Position numbers and translations under genes: made by a program
Source of the DNA: Owenia fusiformis
Taxonomy: Eukaryota > Annelida > Polychaeta > Sabellida > Oweniidae
Reading direction: 5' to 3'
Assembly (NCBI GenBank): GCA_903813345.2
Contig: CAIIXF020000009.1
Coordinates: 35,209,759-35,273,758, forward strand
Length of the DNA stretch: 64,000 nucleotides
Notes under the pieces: generated by a model
Told to the model about the DNA's origin: nothing
Seen by the model: only the letters and a program-made list of their open reading frames with translations
Databases searched by the model: none
Part shown: positions 10,319 through 23,667 of the stretch, one piece after another
How positions within the stretch are numbered: the stretch's first letter is position 1
Layout of the letters: each line of letters opens with the position of its first letter

Positions 10319-13300
10319 GTAATCCTTGTATACATAATATATCAATTTAAAGCATTTTATAAGATAGGAATCTAGTTGATATACAAACTATACCCTCTCC
10401 TAGCATCTTATTTTTGTTCATTTAGTTGTGACATATAAATGATGAAATTAACATGTACTAATACTAAACTCATACCCACATGATTTCTCAAAAAGAGATA
10501 CCTAATTTCCTTACCAGCATATTTGGTGCAACACAAATTAACAAATATAACTCTATATATCAGAGTATGAGAATACATTACATTGTTCTGACTTTAGATT
10601 GCAATTAACGATAGGGATGAAACTTCACTTAACTTTCTAAATCTTGAAATATAGTTCATAAGCTTAGAAGCAGATGTAAAACTTCCATTAATCTGTTAAT
10701 GAAAGAAAACATTCAATCTATTGCTAGGTTTGGGTCTTGTAGTGTGATATATCATATTACAGCACTTACACTACCAACAGGTCAGTAAGAAGTCAGGGGA
10801 GTTGTCATTCACATTGTCAACTGCAGCACCATACTGTTAGTCGAGCTGTCAATCTGTTATAAGGCCTTATACATACTATATTAGAATTTATTTTATTGAA
10901 AGTGTATTGAGTAAATATTACCTTTACAGAATGCTCTTTTCTGAAAAATGTTTTGTTGAATCGGGCTAACATCTTGATCTATTGAGGCATTTGATATGTC
11001 TCAAGGAATATAGTATAACGATTATATGACATGAGTTTCAAGAGCAATCGACCAGTTCAATGACAAAATGCTCTGAATATCATATTCAAAATTTCATCCA
11101 GGTTTGCAGAGAGAATGTACTTTGAAAATGTTTAACTCAGGCAGATACAGTGAACTTTTGGATTTGACACCCTGATTTCCAAAGTCAATATTTTTCATTC
11201 ACAATACTTTCCAATGGTAGGAATTTAATCTACCAATGGAACAAGGATAAGTAATGTACGCTTTATGAAATCCAAATCCCTATGAATTATTTTCTTTTTA
11301 GATAGGCGCTTACCCTTTTCAAAGATTTTATTTCGCTTTTTCAAATGAGAGCGTCATCTCCTTAGCTCTGGCCCTCAGGGTCCATCGTTCTACCTAACAA
11401 TGCATTCCTCTTATAAGTACAGTAGTTCACGTTGCTACACATTATAACTGAGTACATATTTTGAACCATGTTTGTCATTTACATTGTGAGTGCCAAATTC
11501 AACATTCCATTATTTGTAGGTGTCATCTTATCTTATCATATAAGCAAATTAATTACAGACAGTGTTTGGTCATTTTTATCAAAATCCCTAAATCACATTT
11601 CATATTTGATTTCAAATTGAAATGAAATGTCTAACTTAGATTTTCATCTATCTTCTAATGAATTTGCTCTAAGGCAGCCATACAGCAGCCACAGCTTCAA
11701 AAAATTGATAAAGAAAATCTACATTATACTGGTTATCCCTATATTTTATGCTGCATATTTCTCTTGATTTTTGGAAGCTACGACTGCCATACAGTTGCCC
11801 TAGATCAAGTGAAACACCAATAAAAGCAATTCATATTAATGTCAATTTTAAGTCTTTATTACCCACATTTGAACCTGATGGTATATACTCGTATTACTAT
11901 ATAGTAAGATAACATATTGTTAGTATTTGTAAATAATGTGACTGTTACCCTCATAAGTGGAGATAAACATGTAAATGTACAAACAATTGCGATGTTTGAT
12001 TGTCATTGTATACATGTCATTGTTCATTAAAGTCAATCATTTACAAAACTTACAAAGCTGTTAATTGCTTGTAACAAAAAGAAACTTCAATGTCATATCG
12101 TACAGAGTTCCGGATTTGTTACATATGATACATTCACTATAAAGAGGTGACTTTAAAGGCAACATTTTAAAACACAATGAAAGGCAAACCCCCGTTAATG
12201 ATATGTACCATATTAAAGCAATGATACCCCAAGTATAAAAGTTGTGTCATTGCCAGGCAATTTTCTATGAGTTTGGATACCTGCGGAAACTGCTTGTATT
12301 AGAATCTTAATGATCTCAATGATGAGCTCAGTATCTAATCATTATCCTTATTTAAAGCCAAGTTTCCCCAAGTAATTTGAAATCAACATTTTTAAACTAA
12401 TATTTAATAATCTATCATGGGTTAATGCCAGCAGAACAGTGATTTCACTGCATGCAAAAGTATGAAAAATAAGATTAATGATATTTAAAAAATCATTTGA
12501 TGATAAACTAAGGGTGGTCAGATATGCACTGCCTTGGAGACCCAAGTTTGTTTGAAGGTCAATTTTAAGACTTTAGGCTGGAGTCATAAAGATGAAACTA
12601 TGAACTTTTCATGAGTTAACACTGCTCTTATAAAATAAAACTCATCAATTAAATCTTCTTAATTCATTAAAAATTATATTATATGTAGTTACTTGGTTGA
12701 AACAGGTGAACTTTGTTTCCAATCATTAGATTCAAAGGAGGCCATGTGATTAGAAGTTTTCTCTCAAATCTTAGATTTGTCCGATTGTTACCGAAAATGT
12801 TATTCTTGCTTGATTTCAGTTCTTGTTATTTCTCAAAATCATTGCATATTCTGTGGGTTACAAAAACATGCACATACACAGTGTATATGAAATTACAAAC
12901 CACATGGTTAGGCAGCAACCTTTGTACGGGGGTTCAACATAACTTAACTTTTTATTTAGAATTTCAAAAGATCTCATAAAGAGATACAATTCTCTTTTGT
13001 ATTAAATAAGGTAATGATAGATATAAAAAATGGAGGTTTCTTGCACCTAAGTTTAACCTTTTCCCATCTGATTAACTCTTGTAACCTACACATGTATATC
13101 AAATGTTCCAATTATCATTGAACACAATTGGCATAAGACATGCAATTTGAAAAGTATATCAATGATATATTTTTGATGTTTCAATTTTGAAATCTTTGAG
13201 GTTTTTTTCTAATTTCATTTCAGTTTGTGTCTTAAATGATGGTCTCGTTTTCAAAAATAGACCTCAAATTGGCTACCCTTGTGAACTCTTAAGTCTGCCC

Positions 13301-15821
13301 CGCTTAGGATAATATATTTCAATCACATTCAAAGCACAGGTATATTTGCTATTTAAAGCAGACCCTGTCTAGTTACACCTGCACTATTCCGATTTAAACA
13401 TTTTGTCATATAATCAGTTAACTAAAAATACCGTACCTTATTCAATTTTAGAACTTACAAATTGTTTAGTTTGTAAAACTAAAATTTCTTTTTGGTTCAC
13501 TTGCCAGTATGAAATTTTGAGTTGTCACTTAGATGTTTCAATGGTTCGCTACTCAAAGGAACAGCCATATAATATATAATCTTGCGGAAATTACCTGACC
13601 TAGAATTAGGAAATTTACTCATAGCAAACTCTACAGAGCTATTCTACATTTACAGTGTTGTTCTTTTGATTACACAACACACAACAGAATTTGTAAAAGT
13701 CTGCACTGTTTTCAAGATCAAATCAAATATTTGTAAAAATAATATTGAACTTGTTACCAAATAGTTGTGTGTTGCTTTATTTAAGTTTGTTTCAATTCAT
13801 TACAAATAATAAATATGTGGAATTTACTCTGAGCAGGTAGACCGATATTGTTTGTACATAAGTGCACCCTTTGAACATAGTAGAAATCCTACAGCATTTC
13901 AGACTCAGATACTTTCTAGTGTAGGAACATGGTTTACTGACGATATTCAATAAAATATTAATCATGTTTTTCTGAATACAAATTAGACTTCAACTGTGCA
14001 TGCTGTTCCTGTAAGATTTCAAAAATGTAAAATGGCAGGTTATTTCTAAGGGTTAGGTCTGTTATAAGACTAGTCTGATTTGAAGAGCTTTTATGTGGGC
14101 TCAAGTCCTTATGTACTCCATAGTTAATGAGACAACTTTAGTTTTCACTCAATTTGAATACAAACATTTTCACTCAGTTCATATGGTTTGTTTAGTTAAA
14201 AAATTGAAACAATAATGAGTTATCATATCTTAAACATCCACAATCTTTGAATTTGCGGATTTGTTGAAGATTAAATGTTTTAACTCTTAGAGCCAGGGAA
14301 ATAAGGCACAGCTTGTGGAAACTATTGGGAAGTTTCAAGATTCCTTATTTGCTCTTAAAACAATAAATTAACATATTGTTAAAGATAGTGCAGATTATGA
14401 AGTCAGAGATAGATAAATAATCACCTTCATGTTCATGTTTATTAAAGAAATGCTTTAACTCATTGATGTTTAGTTATTTTCACAATTATGAATAGCAATT
14501 TGTGATTTAGAAGATGCAAGCTCACTACACATACAAGATCAGTGCAGTATCATTTCTTCCTGAAACATTCCTTTAATCAAATATTAAAATGTAAGTTTAT
14601 TTTAAATTAATAAACTTGAATTAAATCACAACAATGACCAATACCAATAATAACCAGTGTCACCAAAAATATTTCAATTATGTTGTTTTTTGGCCCTTGT
14701 ATGCCTGTTATACAAGTTGGCATGTTAGCATTGATAAACAAAGCCAAGTATCATCAGCACTGATGGGCATTATGGGATGGGGTTGACCTCAAATAGGTAA
14801 ATTGAAAATTGAAAACTCATGAAAAATTCATCAAAATATTGGCATAAACAGCATTGTAGTATAAGTATTATTGTAAGTTTTACAAATGGGGAACTACGTC
14901 TAGGTATCTTTTAATATATCTACTGTATATCTTTGTATACAAAATTTTGTCTATGGAAATATAAATAATGGTGTTGTATTTCTGACACATAATAAGAGCC
15001 TAATACTTATCAATAATATCTGGTGTTCTTCATAGATATGATCTTCTATATGAACAAAGCCACCTATCTCTACTACCTAATTTGATAAACCAACTTTGCA
15101 CAACTTAACCCCAATATAACCATCTATACTAAATACTGACTCTTCAATTTTATATTTATTGCACGAGGGTCAGAATGCAGCTTTCTTACACAGTTTGGTA
15201 CACAGTCTCAAAATACACCTGATTTCCCATTCATTGCATATGAGCACTTTTTCATTCTTTGTATATGGATAATTCTTGAGACTGGGTACCAGAGTGTCTT
15301 TACTCTACACGTAACTATGTTTTTCATTATATATTGTAATAGTAGATTTAGCGTTTTGTATATTTTTTATTACCTACATATTAGCATGCATGCCAGAATA
15401 TTTTTTGTAAATTATTTTATATATTTCTTTCACTGCTCTTTTATTACATGTATGGTATAGCAGCTGAGTGATACAATGATGTTGCATGTTCCATAGTTGG
15501 TATATGGTGCCCTCGTTCAGACCCCTTACGGCTGGTTCAGTCGCCACCCTTATGGTCCTTTTGAAATATTTGATTATTCTATTTTGATTAGACCTTGTTA
15601 TTTGTGTGATCTTGAAGTGAGTAATTAATATATTAAAAGTTCTTTGAATACCTTCAAAAACTGAAATTCAGTGATTAGATGTAACTGTTTTGCTGAGTTT
15701 ATTTTTTTTCTGTCTTGCTATATTCCTGAAACCCTCACATCCCTCATCCTTCTTTACTGGTCAAGGGCACCATTACATCCCTGCTAAGAGTTACAGTACA
15801 AGTCGTAACTCACATTCTGAC

Positions 15822-17627
15822 TCCTATGAGACACTACTGTACAATGCTGTTCCTTATGTATGAGACACTACTGTACAATGCTGTTCCTTATGTATGAGGC
15901 ACTACTGTACAATGCTGTTCCTTGTGTATGATACACCATTGTACAATGCTGTTCCTTGTGTATGAGGCACTACTGTACAATGCTGTTCCTTGTGTATGAT
16001 ACACTACTGTACAATGCTGTTCCTTGTGTATGAGGCACTACTGTACAATGCTGTTCCTTATGTATGAGACACTACTGTACAATGCTGTTCCTTGTGTATG
16101 AGACACTACTGTACAATGCTGTTCCTTATGTATGAGGCACTACTGTACAATGCTGTTCCTTATGTATGAGACACTACTGTACAATGCTGTTCCTTGTGTA
16201 TGAGACACTACTGTACAATGCTGTTCCTTATGTATGATACACCATTGTACAATGCTGTTCCTTGTGTATGAGGCACTACTGTACAATGCTGTTCCTTGTG
16301 TATGATACACTACTGTACAATGCTGTTCCTTGTGTATGAGGCACTACTGTACAATGCTGTTCCTTATGTATGAGACACTACTGTACAATGCTGTTCCTTG
16401 TGTATGAGACACTACTGTACAATGCTGTTCCTTATGTATGAGGCACTACTGTACAATGCTGTTCCTTATGTATGAGACACTACTGTACAATGCTGTTCCT
16501 TGTGTATGAGACACTACTGTACAATGCTGTTCCTTATGTATGAGACACTACTGTACAATGCTGTTCCTTATGTATGAGGCACTACTGTACAATGATGTTC
16601 CTTATGTATGAGACACTACTGTACAATGCTGTTCCTTGTGTATGAGACACTACTGTACAATGCTGTTCCTTATATATGAGACACTACTGTACAATGCTGT
16701 TCCTTATGTATGAGACACTACTGTACAATGCTGTTCCTTATATATGAGACACTACTGTACTATGCTGTTCCTTGTGTATGAGACACTACTGTACAATGCT
16801 GTTCCTTATGTATGAGGCACTACTGTACAATGCTGTTCCTTATGTATGAGACACTACTGTACAATGCTGTTCCTTGTGTATGAGACACTACTGTACAATG
16901 ATGTTCCTTGTGTATGAGACACTACTGTACAATGCTGTTCCTTATGTATGAGACACTACTGTACAATGCTGTTCCTTATGTATGAGGCACTACTGTACAA
17001 TGATGTTCCTTATGTATGAGACACTACTGTACAATGCTGTTCCTTATGTATGAGACACTACTGTACAATGCTGTTCCTTATGTATGAGGCACTACTGTAT
17101 AATGCTGTTCCTTGTGTATGAGGCACTACTGTACAATGCTGTTACTTATGTATGAGACACTACTGTACAATCGCTGTTCCTTATGTATGAGACACTACTG
17201 TACAATGCTGTTCCTTGTGTATGAGGCACTACTGTACAATGCTGTTCCTTATGTATGAGACACTACTGTACAATGCTGTTCCTTATGTATGAGACACTAC
17301 TGTACAATGCTGTTCCTTATGTATGAGGCACTACTGTATAATGCTGTTCCTTGTGTATGAGGCACTACTGTACAATGCTGTTCCTTATGTATGAGACACT
17401 ACTGTACAATGCTGTTCCTTGTGTATGAGGCACTACTGTACAATGCTGTTCCTTATGTATGAGACACTACTGTACAATGCTGTTCCTTATGTATGAGGCA
17501 CTACTGTATAATGCTGTTCCTTATGTATGAGGCACTACTGTATAATGCTGTTCCTTGTGTATGATACACTGCTGTACAATGCTGTTCCTTGTGTATGATA
17601 CACTACTGTACAATGCTGTTCCTTATT
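15822..17627. repeat. 34-bp minisatellite, about 53 copies
   Basis: Head-to-tail units of about 34 bp carry the core ACTACTGTACAATGCTGTTC followed by CTT(A/G)TGTATGA(G/T)(A/G)C. Units differ mainly at three or four diagnostic positions. The order of variants repeats: the block starting near 15933 is reproduced 306 bp (nine units) later, near 16239. The unit is not a multiple of three and ORFs through it are chance. The array ends about 430 bp before the exon at 18060. Confidence 0.9.
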
Positions 17628-18010
17628 TAAGGAACATTGTTCAGAATTGTATCGTACTCTAGTACACTGTGGAGCGTCGTATGGTACTCTACAGTCTCTG
17701 CATGATACAGTATTGTACATGGTATTTACTGCACACTTTATAGTTTTATGTAGTACTCTACTGTATATTGGACAGTACTGCATGGTACTCTACAGTCTCT
17801 ACCTTACATTGTACAGTATTGTATGGCATACCACTGTTCGCTGTATAGTATTGTATGGCACTCTTCTACTATTTAATGGGCAGTACTATTCGGTACTTTA
17901 CTCTGTGCAGATTTGTATGGTACTGTACTGTGTATTATACAAGTTTATATAGTACTCTACCATACATCATAGTTCTTATACTGAGATGTATTGTATTGTA
18001 CTGACTGTAT
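17628..18010. repeat. Degenerate flank of the minisatellite
   Basis: Diverged relatives of the array core, such as TGGTACTCTACAGTCTCT, GTATTGTATGGCA and ATGGTACTGTACTGTGTAT, continue for about 380 bp. This is probably the decayed old edge of the array. Overlapping ORFs on both strands (17535-17783 and 17647-17952) come from the repetitive composition. Confidence 0.55.
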
Positions 18011-18059
18011 GGCATGCTGTTCTGTAGGCTTAGATTAACGCACGCCATGCATTTTCCAG

Positions 18060-18107
18060 ATGATGATGCCTTCTTACCCACTGACATCAGAACCATTTAT
18101 TCTACTG
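18060..18107 (+). CDS. SORBS-like small exon (phase 1-1, 48 bp)
   Basis: The acceptor is ATTTTCCAG and the donor ACTG|gtaagc, both strong. In phase 1 it reads DDDAFLPTDIRTIYST and leaves in phase 1. Being symmetric, it is skippable and can be joined from either 7943 or the candidate first exon ending at 10318. It is an acidic, tyrosine-containing segment just upstream of the SoHo exons. I recognise no domain. Confidence 0.6.
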
Positions 18108-20476
18108 GTAAGCATGTTTTTCTGCCACAACAATTCACCATACGCTACTTATAGCGGAACTGTCAAAATGTGTGAATCTTTTATTTTGAGAAAATCTCTA
18201 ATTTTTGTTCTTGTGCTGTTACAATACAAGTACTCAACTTTTAGACATTTGTAAATCTTTGTCAAAAACAACACTTTTATCGGTTTGAAATAACTAATTT
18301 TCTATTCTTTTGATAACCTTTGACCATACAAGGGATTAATTCATCAATCCATTTTTGGTTTATACTAAAGCCATTTATGAGTAAATACGATACTGTTCCA
18401 GATCCTATTATACAGGAATTTCATGTTACTTTAATCCTATTCTTTATTTCAATGATATTCCTTGATCTGGAAGTTAATGTGACATAATACCATTTGGTTT
18501 TCATTGAAATTGAACCACTGAGGTCTCTTATCTCACGATTCTTGTAATAACATGAGATCAATGGGGCTCAAAGCTATAAAGAAACACTGTTTTGATTATA
18601 CAACTGTGCTGAGTGAACATAGAAAATCGTACATCAAATTCAAGAACTTCGTCTTCTCTCTATACTGAAAATAATGAGAATAGAAATTTGAAGTCAAATT
18701 CAGGAATTGAGATTTTGATAAACTGGAATAATTCGAGAGGGAAATTTAATGGAGAACACAGTTAGTGTTAGAATTGTCGGGGAGATTGAATTCAAACAGG
18801 CCATGATGAATATGGTGATCGTTACAACCAGGACGCATGTTAACAACCTTGTAAAAGGTATACTTTACCAGTTCTATGTCTTAATTTTTATTTATTTATA
18901 TATTTTTTGTATTGTTTTGCTTTTCTTTATTAGTTTAGTTTAATACCTAATATAGTAATTTCACACATTTATTTGGCACTCTAAATTTCCTCAGCATTTT
19001 CTAATAATTTTGATTGTTTTGTATGCTTGATTGATTCCTTCTTTGAATGAATATCTTATTTTTTAATGATTATGATTTTATTATGTTGCCACAAATGGTG
19101 ATGACATATTGTTACAGTCTCCAACTTTTTTTGGATGGTGTTCAATGTCTGGCGGTAGGTATTTTGCATCTGTAACAAATTGCAAGTGGTGACATTTTGC
19201 ATGTTAATGCCTTGTGTGCTAATGTTTTTAAAAGTTGATGATTGACGACCATACACATTACACATGTATTACAGGGAGACAAGAAATTCTTACTAATCAT
19301 TTGCCATTGATCTTATATTTTCCTTAGCTATTGTATGTCTGATTACAGTAAAATCTGTGGAAAGTGAACACCCTGTAAGGCAAAATGAAACATCCCGTTG
19401 AATTGTGGCTACCACATCTTTCCATGCTCCCTATCACTTGATAATGACAGGTTGGAGACAGTGCATTATCTAATATGGTAATCACACAAAAGGATATGCT
19501 GTACCTTGACATATATATACTCATGTCAACATAGTATTGCCAAGTAGGCATACCTGGATGTCTATATGACAGTTGCCAAATACAAGGTCATAAAGACTAT
19601 AATGTACGATTCTGTTTGTATTGGTTCAATTTTGTGCCAAAACCTTCGGGCGACATTTTGTAGTTTAGAACAGCAATTTGTCAAATATACATTGCTTGTA
19701 TTGCTCATGAGTGGAACATCCTCTCCCCTTTGAATTATTTCCTGCTTATATGTCTACAAGGCTTTTCATTGGAATGAAATGATCAATTGTTTGTAAGCTG
19801 AAGATAGCTGGTTGAAGAGTACAGTAAAGCATTATGGGTCCATACATGATTTGGATTGTTACAATCAGTCCAAATGTCATTTTTAGTTGAGATACTTTTT
19901 CAACTTCACAATTTATATTTTTTGATTAATTATCAGATTTATGTATTTCCTTGTGCTTTTTCCTCATTTGCACCCGGAATAATTTTTCATTTTGCTTCAT
20001 CGTAGGGGAATTTTTATCTCAGTGATTTCGTTAATTTTGTATACCTTCCATCCGCAAGTGTCAAAATGTGCACACAAATTGGTTTTGCATCAAAATTCCT
20101 TGAAATAAAAGGAAAACTCAGTGATCGAATGTAATTGTTAAATTACAAATCAGTTTTTCATTACCATGAATATTGTGATTTTTAACGAATTGAGAAATTA
20201 CTGAACAATATTAGATATATTCCTGTATATATTCCTGCTTATTTCACTCTAATCTATCATACTACAGCATTTGTATTATAATAGACTATAATACAGCATG
20301 GTGTTCATTTGCCCATGGATATAACCCATAATGTTGCTGGTAATGCTATTGCCCAGCAACCAAAACCTGTACAATTATGTAGTATTTTTGTAAAACATAC
20401 TATATATGGCAATGATATTGTACCTATGGGTACCATCTTTAAAATTATATTTATGATTTTTTTTGTTTGTTTCCAG
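18108..20476 (+). other. Intron, 2.4 kb
   Basis: Apart from the weak first-exon candidate at 18749-18857 and a pogo-like end (ACAGTAAAATCTGTGGAAAG) at about 19346, I see no supported feature. Confidence 0.4.
18749..18857 (+). CDS. Weak candidate alternative first exon
   Basis: An ATG at 18749 opens a frame beginning MENTVSVRIVGEIEFKQAMM that reaches a donor AAAAG|gtatac in phase 1. That phase fits the SoHo exon at 20477. No acceptor with a pyrimidine tract lies just upstream, so if real it would be a first exon. The initiation context is poor at -3 but has G at +4. Composition is unlike the neighbouring exons. It may be chance. Confidence 0.3.
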
Positions 20477-20673
20477 AGGGCCAGATACCAAAAGGTGCTG
20501 TTTATGTGGGAACTGAAGAAAAAGTTGAGGGAGAAATAAAGCACACCGACCAATATTATTTAGTGCCCTCTGGTGAGAAAACCAAAACCACTAGAAAGAT
20601 TGAACAAAAAGCCCCGAAATATCAAGGCATTGGGCCAACCAATGAAAAGGGAGTGCCTGTCGGGCTAAGATCT
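20477..20673 (+). CDS. SORBS: SORBS-like exon, SoHo domain first part
   Basis: The acceptor is TTTGTTTCCAG and the donor AGATCT|gtaagt. Phase 1 in, phase 0 out, 197 bp. The product runs from EGQIPKGAVYVGTEEK through DQYYLVPSGEKTKTTRK to YQGIGPTNEKGVPVGLRS. The last part matches the first half of the sorbin homology (SoHo) domain, whose vertebrate versions have a G-I-(P/G)-x-x-x-(D/E)-x-G-V-P-V-x-x-R-S pattern. Family knowledge: the CAP/ponsin SoHo domain binds flotillin and helps place the protein at lipid rafts. The second half lies in the exon at 21990. Confidence 0.85.
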
Positions 20674-20967
20674 GTAAGTAACGTCCTGAGTTTTGATCCA
20701 TTAGCATAGCATTTTGTTGTCTTTATCATAGTTTGGTTTTCATTCATGCACTTGATTTTGCTTAGATTGCTGCCACTCGTCACTTTTGTAATTCATTTTT
20801 TCATATTATCCATTTGCCCTACAGCAAAATAGTCAATTGCTTTTTAAAACAAATTGTAATTCAGTACTAGCTGTGAAGTATCTTGATTTAGAGATATTTC
20901 TACTGAGACTAATGTTTTTCATCATTTAAAGAAATTATAATAACACTTTCTTTGATTTCTTAAAAAG

Positions 20968-21021
20968 AGAAAATCGAGGACCCAGTCTGAAGAGATATAT
21001 ATACCAACAAAAGGAAAAAAG
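20968..21021 (+). CDS. Candidate cassette microexon inside SoHo (54 bp, phase 0-0)
   Basis: A pyrimidine-rich tract and AAAAAG acceptor precede 18 open codons reading RKSRTQSEEIYIPTKGKK, then the donor AAAAAG|gtgatt. It is phase 0-0 and lies between the two SoHo exons, which are themselves phase 0 at the facing ends. Inclusion would insert a basic, serine-containing stretch (R-K-S-R-T-Q-S) between GVPVGLRS and HIDDKNQKDWY. No stop occurs in frame. Transcript data would be needed for certainty. Confidence 0.5.
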
Positions 21022-21989
21022 GTGATTTTCAATTAGGGAATGGGAGGTTTACTGTGCAGTATATAACACATACTAAATGTCAATTTTCTCCGTCATATCT
21101 TTGGAACTTCTGAAGTACAAAATCACCTAGGAGTTAACATCTTAAATCATGCAAACAACCCTGGGTTCCCTTATAGTCCTTGTAGCAAGGCTAACCCTAA
21201 TAATAATGTATTGCACCACCTTATATCATAAATCATGTCGTTTGGGGAGTTCCATTTTCATAAGATTATGGAAAAGGGTGTTGCTGTTATTCTGAAACCA
21301 TTTTAACACCACATCTTCAACCCATAAGATATAAAATTCTAGCTACATGTACAATGTATATTCTTGTCTCCAAATGCAATGAATTAAACGTAGAATATGC
21401 ATAATGCATCTTGGCTTACACATCATGTATATTGTACATGTACTGTATTCCCATATAAATTGTTGTCTGTTTTATAACCATGCTGCATTTAGGAATCAGA
21501 GGTACATGGATGTTTACTCACACAATGCCTGTATCTTTTTATCAGTCCAATACAATGCCCCAAGATAACATGGCCTATGTGAATGAATGAATGCTTCAGT
21601 TGGAGGTGTTTCCTGGAGGCTGGGCATTAGATTATGTTGTTTAACTATAAAGAAAGACTCCAAATGTAGTATTTTAAGATCCCCTGTAACATAACATTCT
21701 CTTGTGTGATATTATGTAAATGCATATGTTTTGAACAAGTTGGGTTTCTCATTCATTCATAGTTTGTTATGAAGATTAATAAATTCAAATATCTATGAAA
21801 TGGAAAAATAAAAATTAACTCTGGAAGAAAGAATTTGCCAGATTTCAATTTTACTTTTGTTAGTTTACCTTAAACCAGTTCTCATGGAATATGAAATTAT
21901 GTTCCCTCGGGATATACTCCATATCCAAACTCTTCTATGGGATAACCCTTGTATCTTCTGTCAATTCACTAACTTCTCTTGTATTTCAG
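21022..21989 (+). other. Intron, 1.0 kb
   Basis: No exon or repeat recognised. Confidence 0.4.
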
Positions 21990-22062
21990 CACATTGATGA
22001 CAAAAACCAGAAGGACTGGTACAAACAGATGTACAAGACATTGCACAAGCAGCCCAAAAGAG
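21990..22062 (+). CDS. SORBS: SORBS-like exon, SoHo domain second part
   Basis: The acceptor is TTGTATTTCAG and the donor AAAAGAG|gtaagc. Phase 0 in, phase 1 out, 73 bp. It reads HIDDKNQKDWYKQMYKTLHK then QPKR. The D-W-Y-(K/R)-x-M-(F/Y)-K-x-x-H core is the most recognisable part of the SoHo domain (vertebrate ponsin has a matching KDWYRSMFKQIH-type core). With the exon at 20477 it completes the domain. This is the strongest single piece of evidence for the gene's identity. Confidence 0.9.
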
Positions 22063-23553
22063 GTAAGCTCTTATTTCACAATATTCACAATAGTCTCAAT
22101 AGTTTTATCAGTTGGTATAGTTTATAGGGCTTTACATGTCTAGGTAGAATCACATTGCTTGCTCTTAATATTATTAATGATTTCATTGGTTTATATGGCT
22201 TTACATGTTTGAATTCTTCAGCAACTTAATCATAATTATGTGCTTAAAGTCAAATCTGGCCTCGCTAGGGCTTTTAAGTTTTGATTGTCACAGATGGGGT
22301 GATTCAGGATTCCATTTTTAAATAGGTCATGGTTTGAATTGAAGACATTGACATTGAAGTACAATTGTTTCAAAATCTGACCTCTGATTGTTATATTTTC
22401 AGATATTAATCTAAATTCACCTGGAACTTAAGTACATGTACAAAGTTGTCCATGCACATGGTGTGTATGTAATGGGCTTATAAATGTAGGCCTTCACAAG
22501 CTTTTCATTATCAATATCACATTTTGCAAGATAGAGAATAACGTTAAAAAAGTTAATGATGTCTTTTCAGTTATCTTGAGTTCATCTTCTAATTCTAGTC
22601 ATCTTTGTCAAAGTGCATATCTGTCACATTAAAAATTATTTTCAACAGTTCATACAATTATTTCATACTTTTATTTCTTCTAATATGAAGAGGTTGTTTG
22701 AAATGTGTATCATATTGGTTTCTGTACTATTTGTACTGGTTAATATAATCAGATTTTGGTACTTCAGTATTATAAGTACATAATTTATGAGTATAGACAT
22801 CTTAAGATTTGGTTAATAAATGCAAAGGGTATGAATATATACCTTCATCTATACATGATAATAACCAATAGATCAGCGTAAGAGCAAGCAAAGTGAACTA
22901 TGTCCATGTACACATTTACCTATTTTTGGATATTTTGTTTGTAACTTTATATTTTTATTTCTGTTATTTCTGTTAAAGTCGGCTAGTTTTAAGTTGATTT
23001 AGTTGAAGATTAGTCATTTCAATCTCTTATGTTGTTTTTCTGATCAATGTGATAAAATTCTTGAAATATTTTTTCTCATTTAAAGTAACTCAGTCTATAA
23101 CTCTGATCCCAAAATGCAATTAAATATATTCGGAGCAACTCATACCTTCATCTATAAATGAAATAGTTTTTTTGGTACACGTATATTTTTCTGTAAATAT
23201 TATAGTTTAGGGTGGACCATTGTATTGCAAAAATTATAAAATGTATGGCTTGTACCTCTTGAAATGCACACTTGTCATGTTTATTACTAATTTTTCAAGG
23301 TTAAATATTTACAGACAAGAATGTTGCAAATTGCAGCCTATGATGATGTTTCCAGGGTCAGAGTTATAGTTTGAGCCCCTTTAGTGGCGTTGTATACTTC
23401 ACAAATTGCACCACAAACTGGCAATCATCAGTCACATATCTCATTGTTTTGTCAAGGGAAATGCTACTGTAATTTAGATTTCACCAACTGCACCTAGGGC
23501 ATGGCTGCACGCTTGGGAGCTTAAGGTTTAAAATCATAATGTTTGTCTTGCAG
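22063..23553 (+). other. Intron, 1.5 kb
   Basis: Nothing recognised beyond AT-rich intron sequence. Confidence 0.4.
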
Positions 23554-23628
23554 ATGATGAGAACCCCTACTCACCGACATATACCTTTCCAGAATCTTCC
23601 GATGAAGAAGGTAGCACCAAACAGGAAG
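23554..23628 (+). CDS. SORBS: YxPxYxFP repeat exon 1 (75 bp, phase 1-1)
   Basis: The acceptor is TGTCTTGCAG and the donor GGAAG|gtaata. It reads DDENPYSPTYTFPESS then DEEGSTKQE. It is the first of the short phase 1-1 exons carrying the motif P-Y-x-P-x-Y-x-F-P. A second in-frame donor, GAAG|gtagca at 23610, would shorten the product by six residues. It directly follows SoHo. Vertebrate SORBS proteins carry a related tyrosine/proline stretch (Y-N-T-P-Y-T-Y type) in this position, here apparently multiplied. Confidence 0.8.
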
Positions 23629-23667
23629 GTAATAAACAAACAGTCAAATAAAGATCATCATTTATTT

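Larger units (their letters stand above)
7944..18059 (+). other. Intron, 10.1 kb, with internal first-exon candidate and minisatellite
   Basis: Between 7944 and 10122 and between 10319 and 15821 I find no further supported exon. The stretch holds the candidate alternative first exon at 10123-10318 and the 34-bp minisatellite at 15822-17627 with its degenerate flank. Everything else is AT-rich with scattered short ORFs that have no splice support. Confidence 0.45.

Noticed and set aside
15822-17627. CRISPR-like regular repeat array
   Set aside because: Units are contiguous with no unique spacers and the window is eukaryotic; it is a minisatellite.
17535-17952. Overlapping ORFs on both strands next to the minisatellite
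   Set aside because: They follow from biased repeat composition (Y/L/V/T runs) and have no splice sites in suitable phase.
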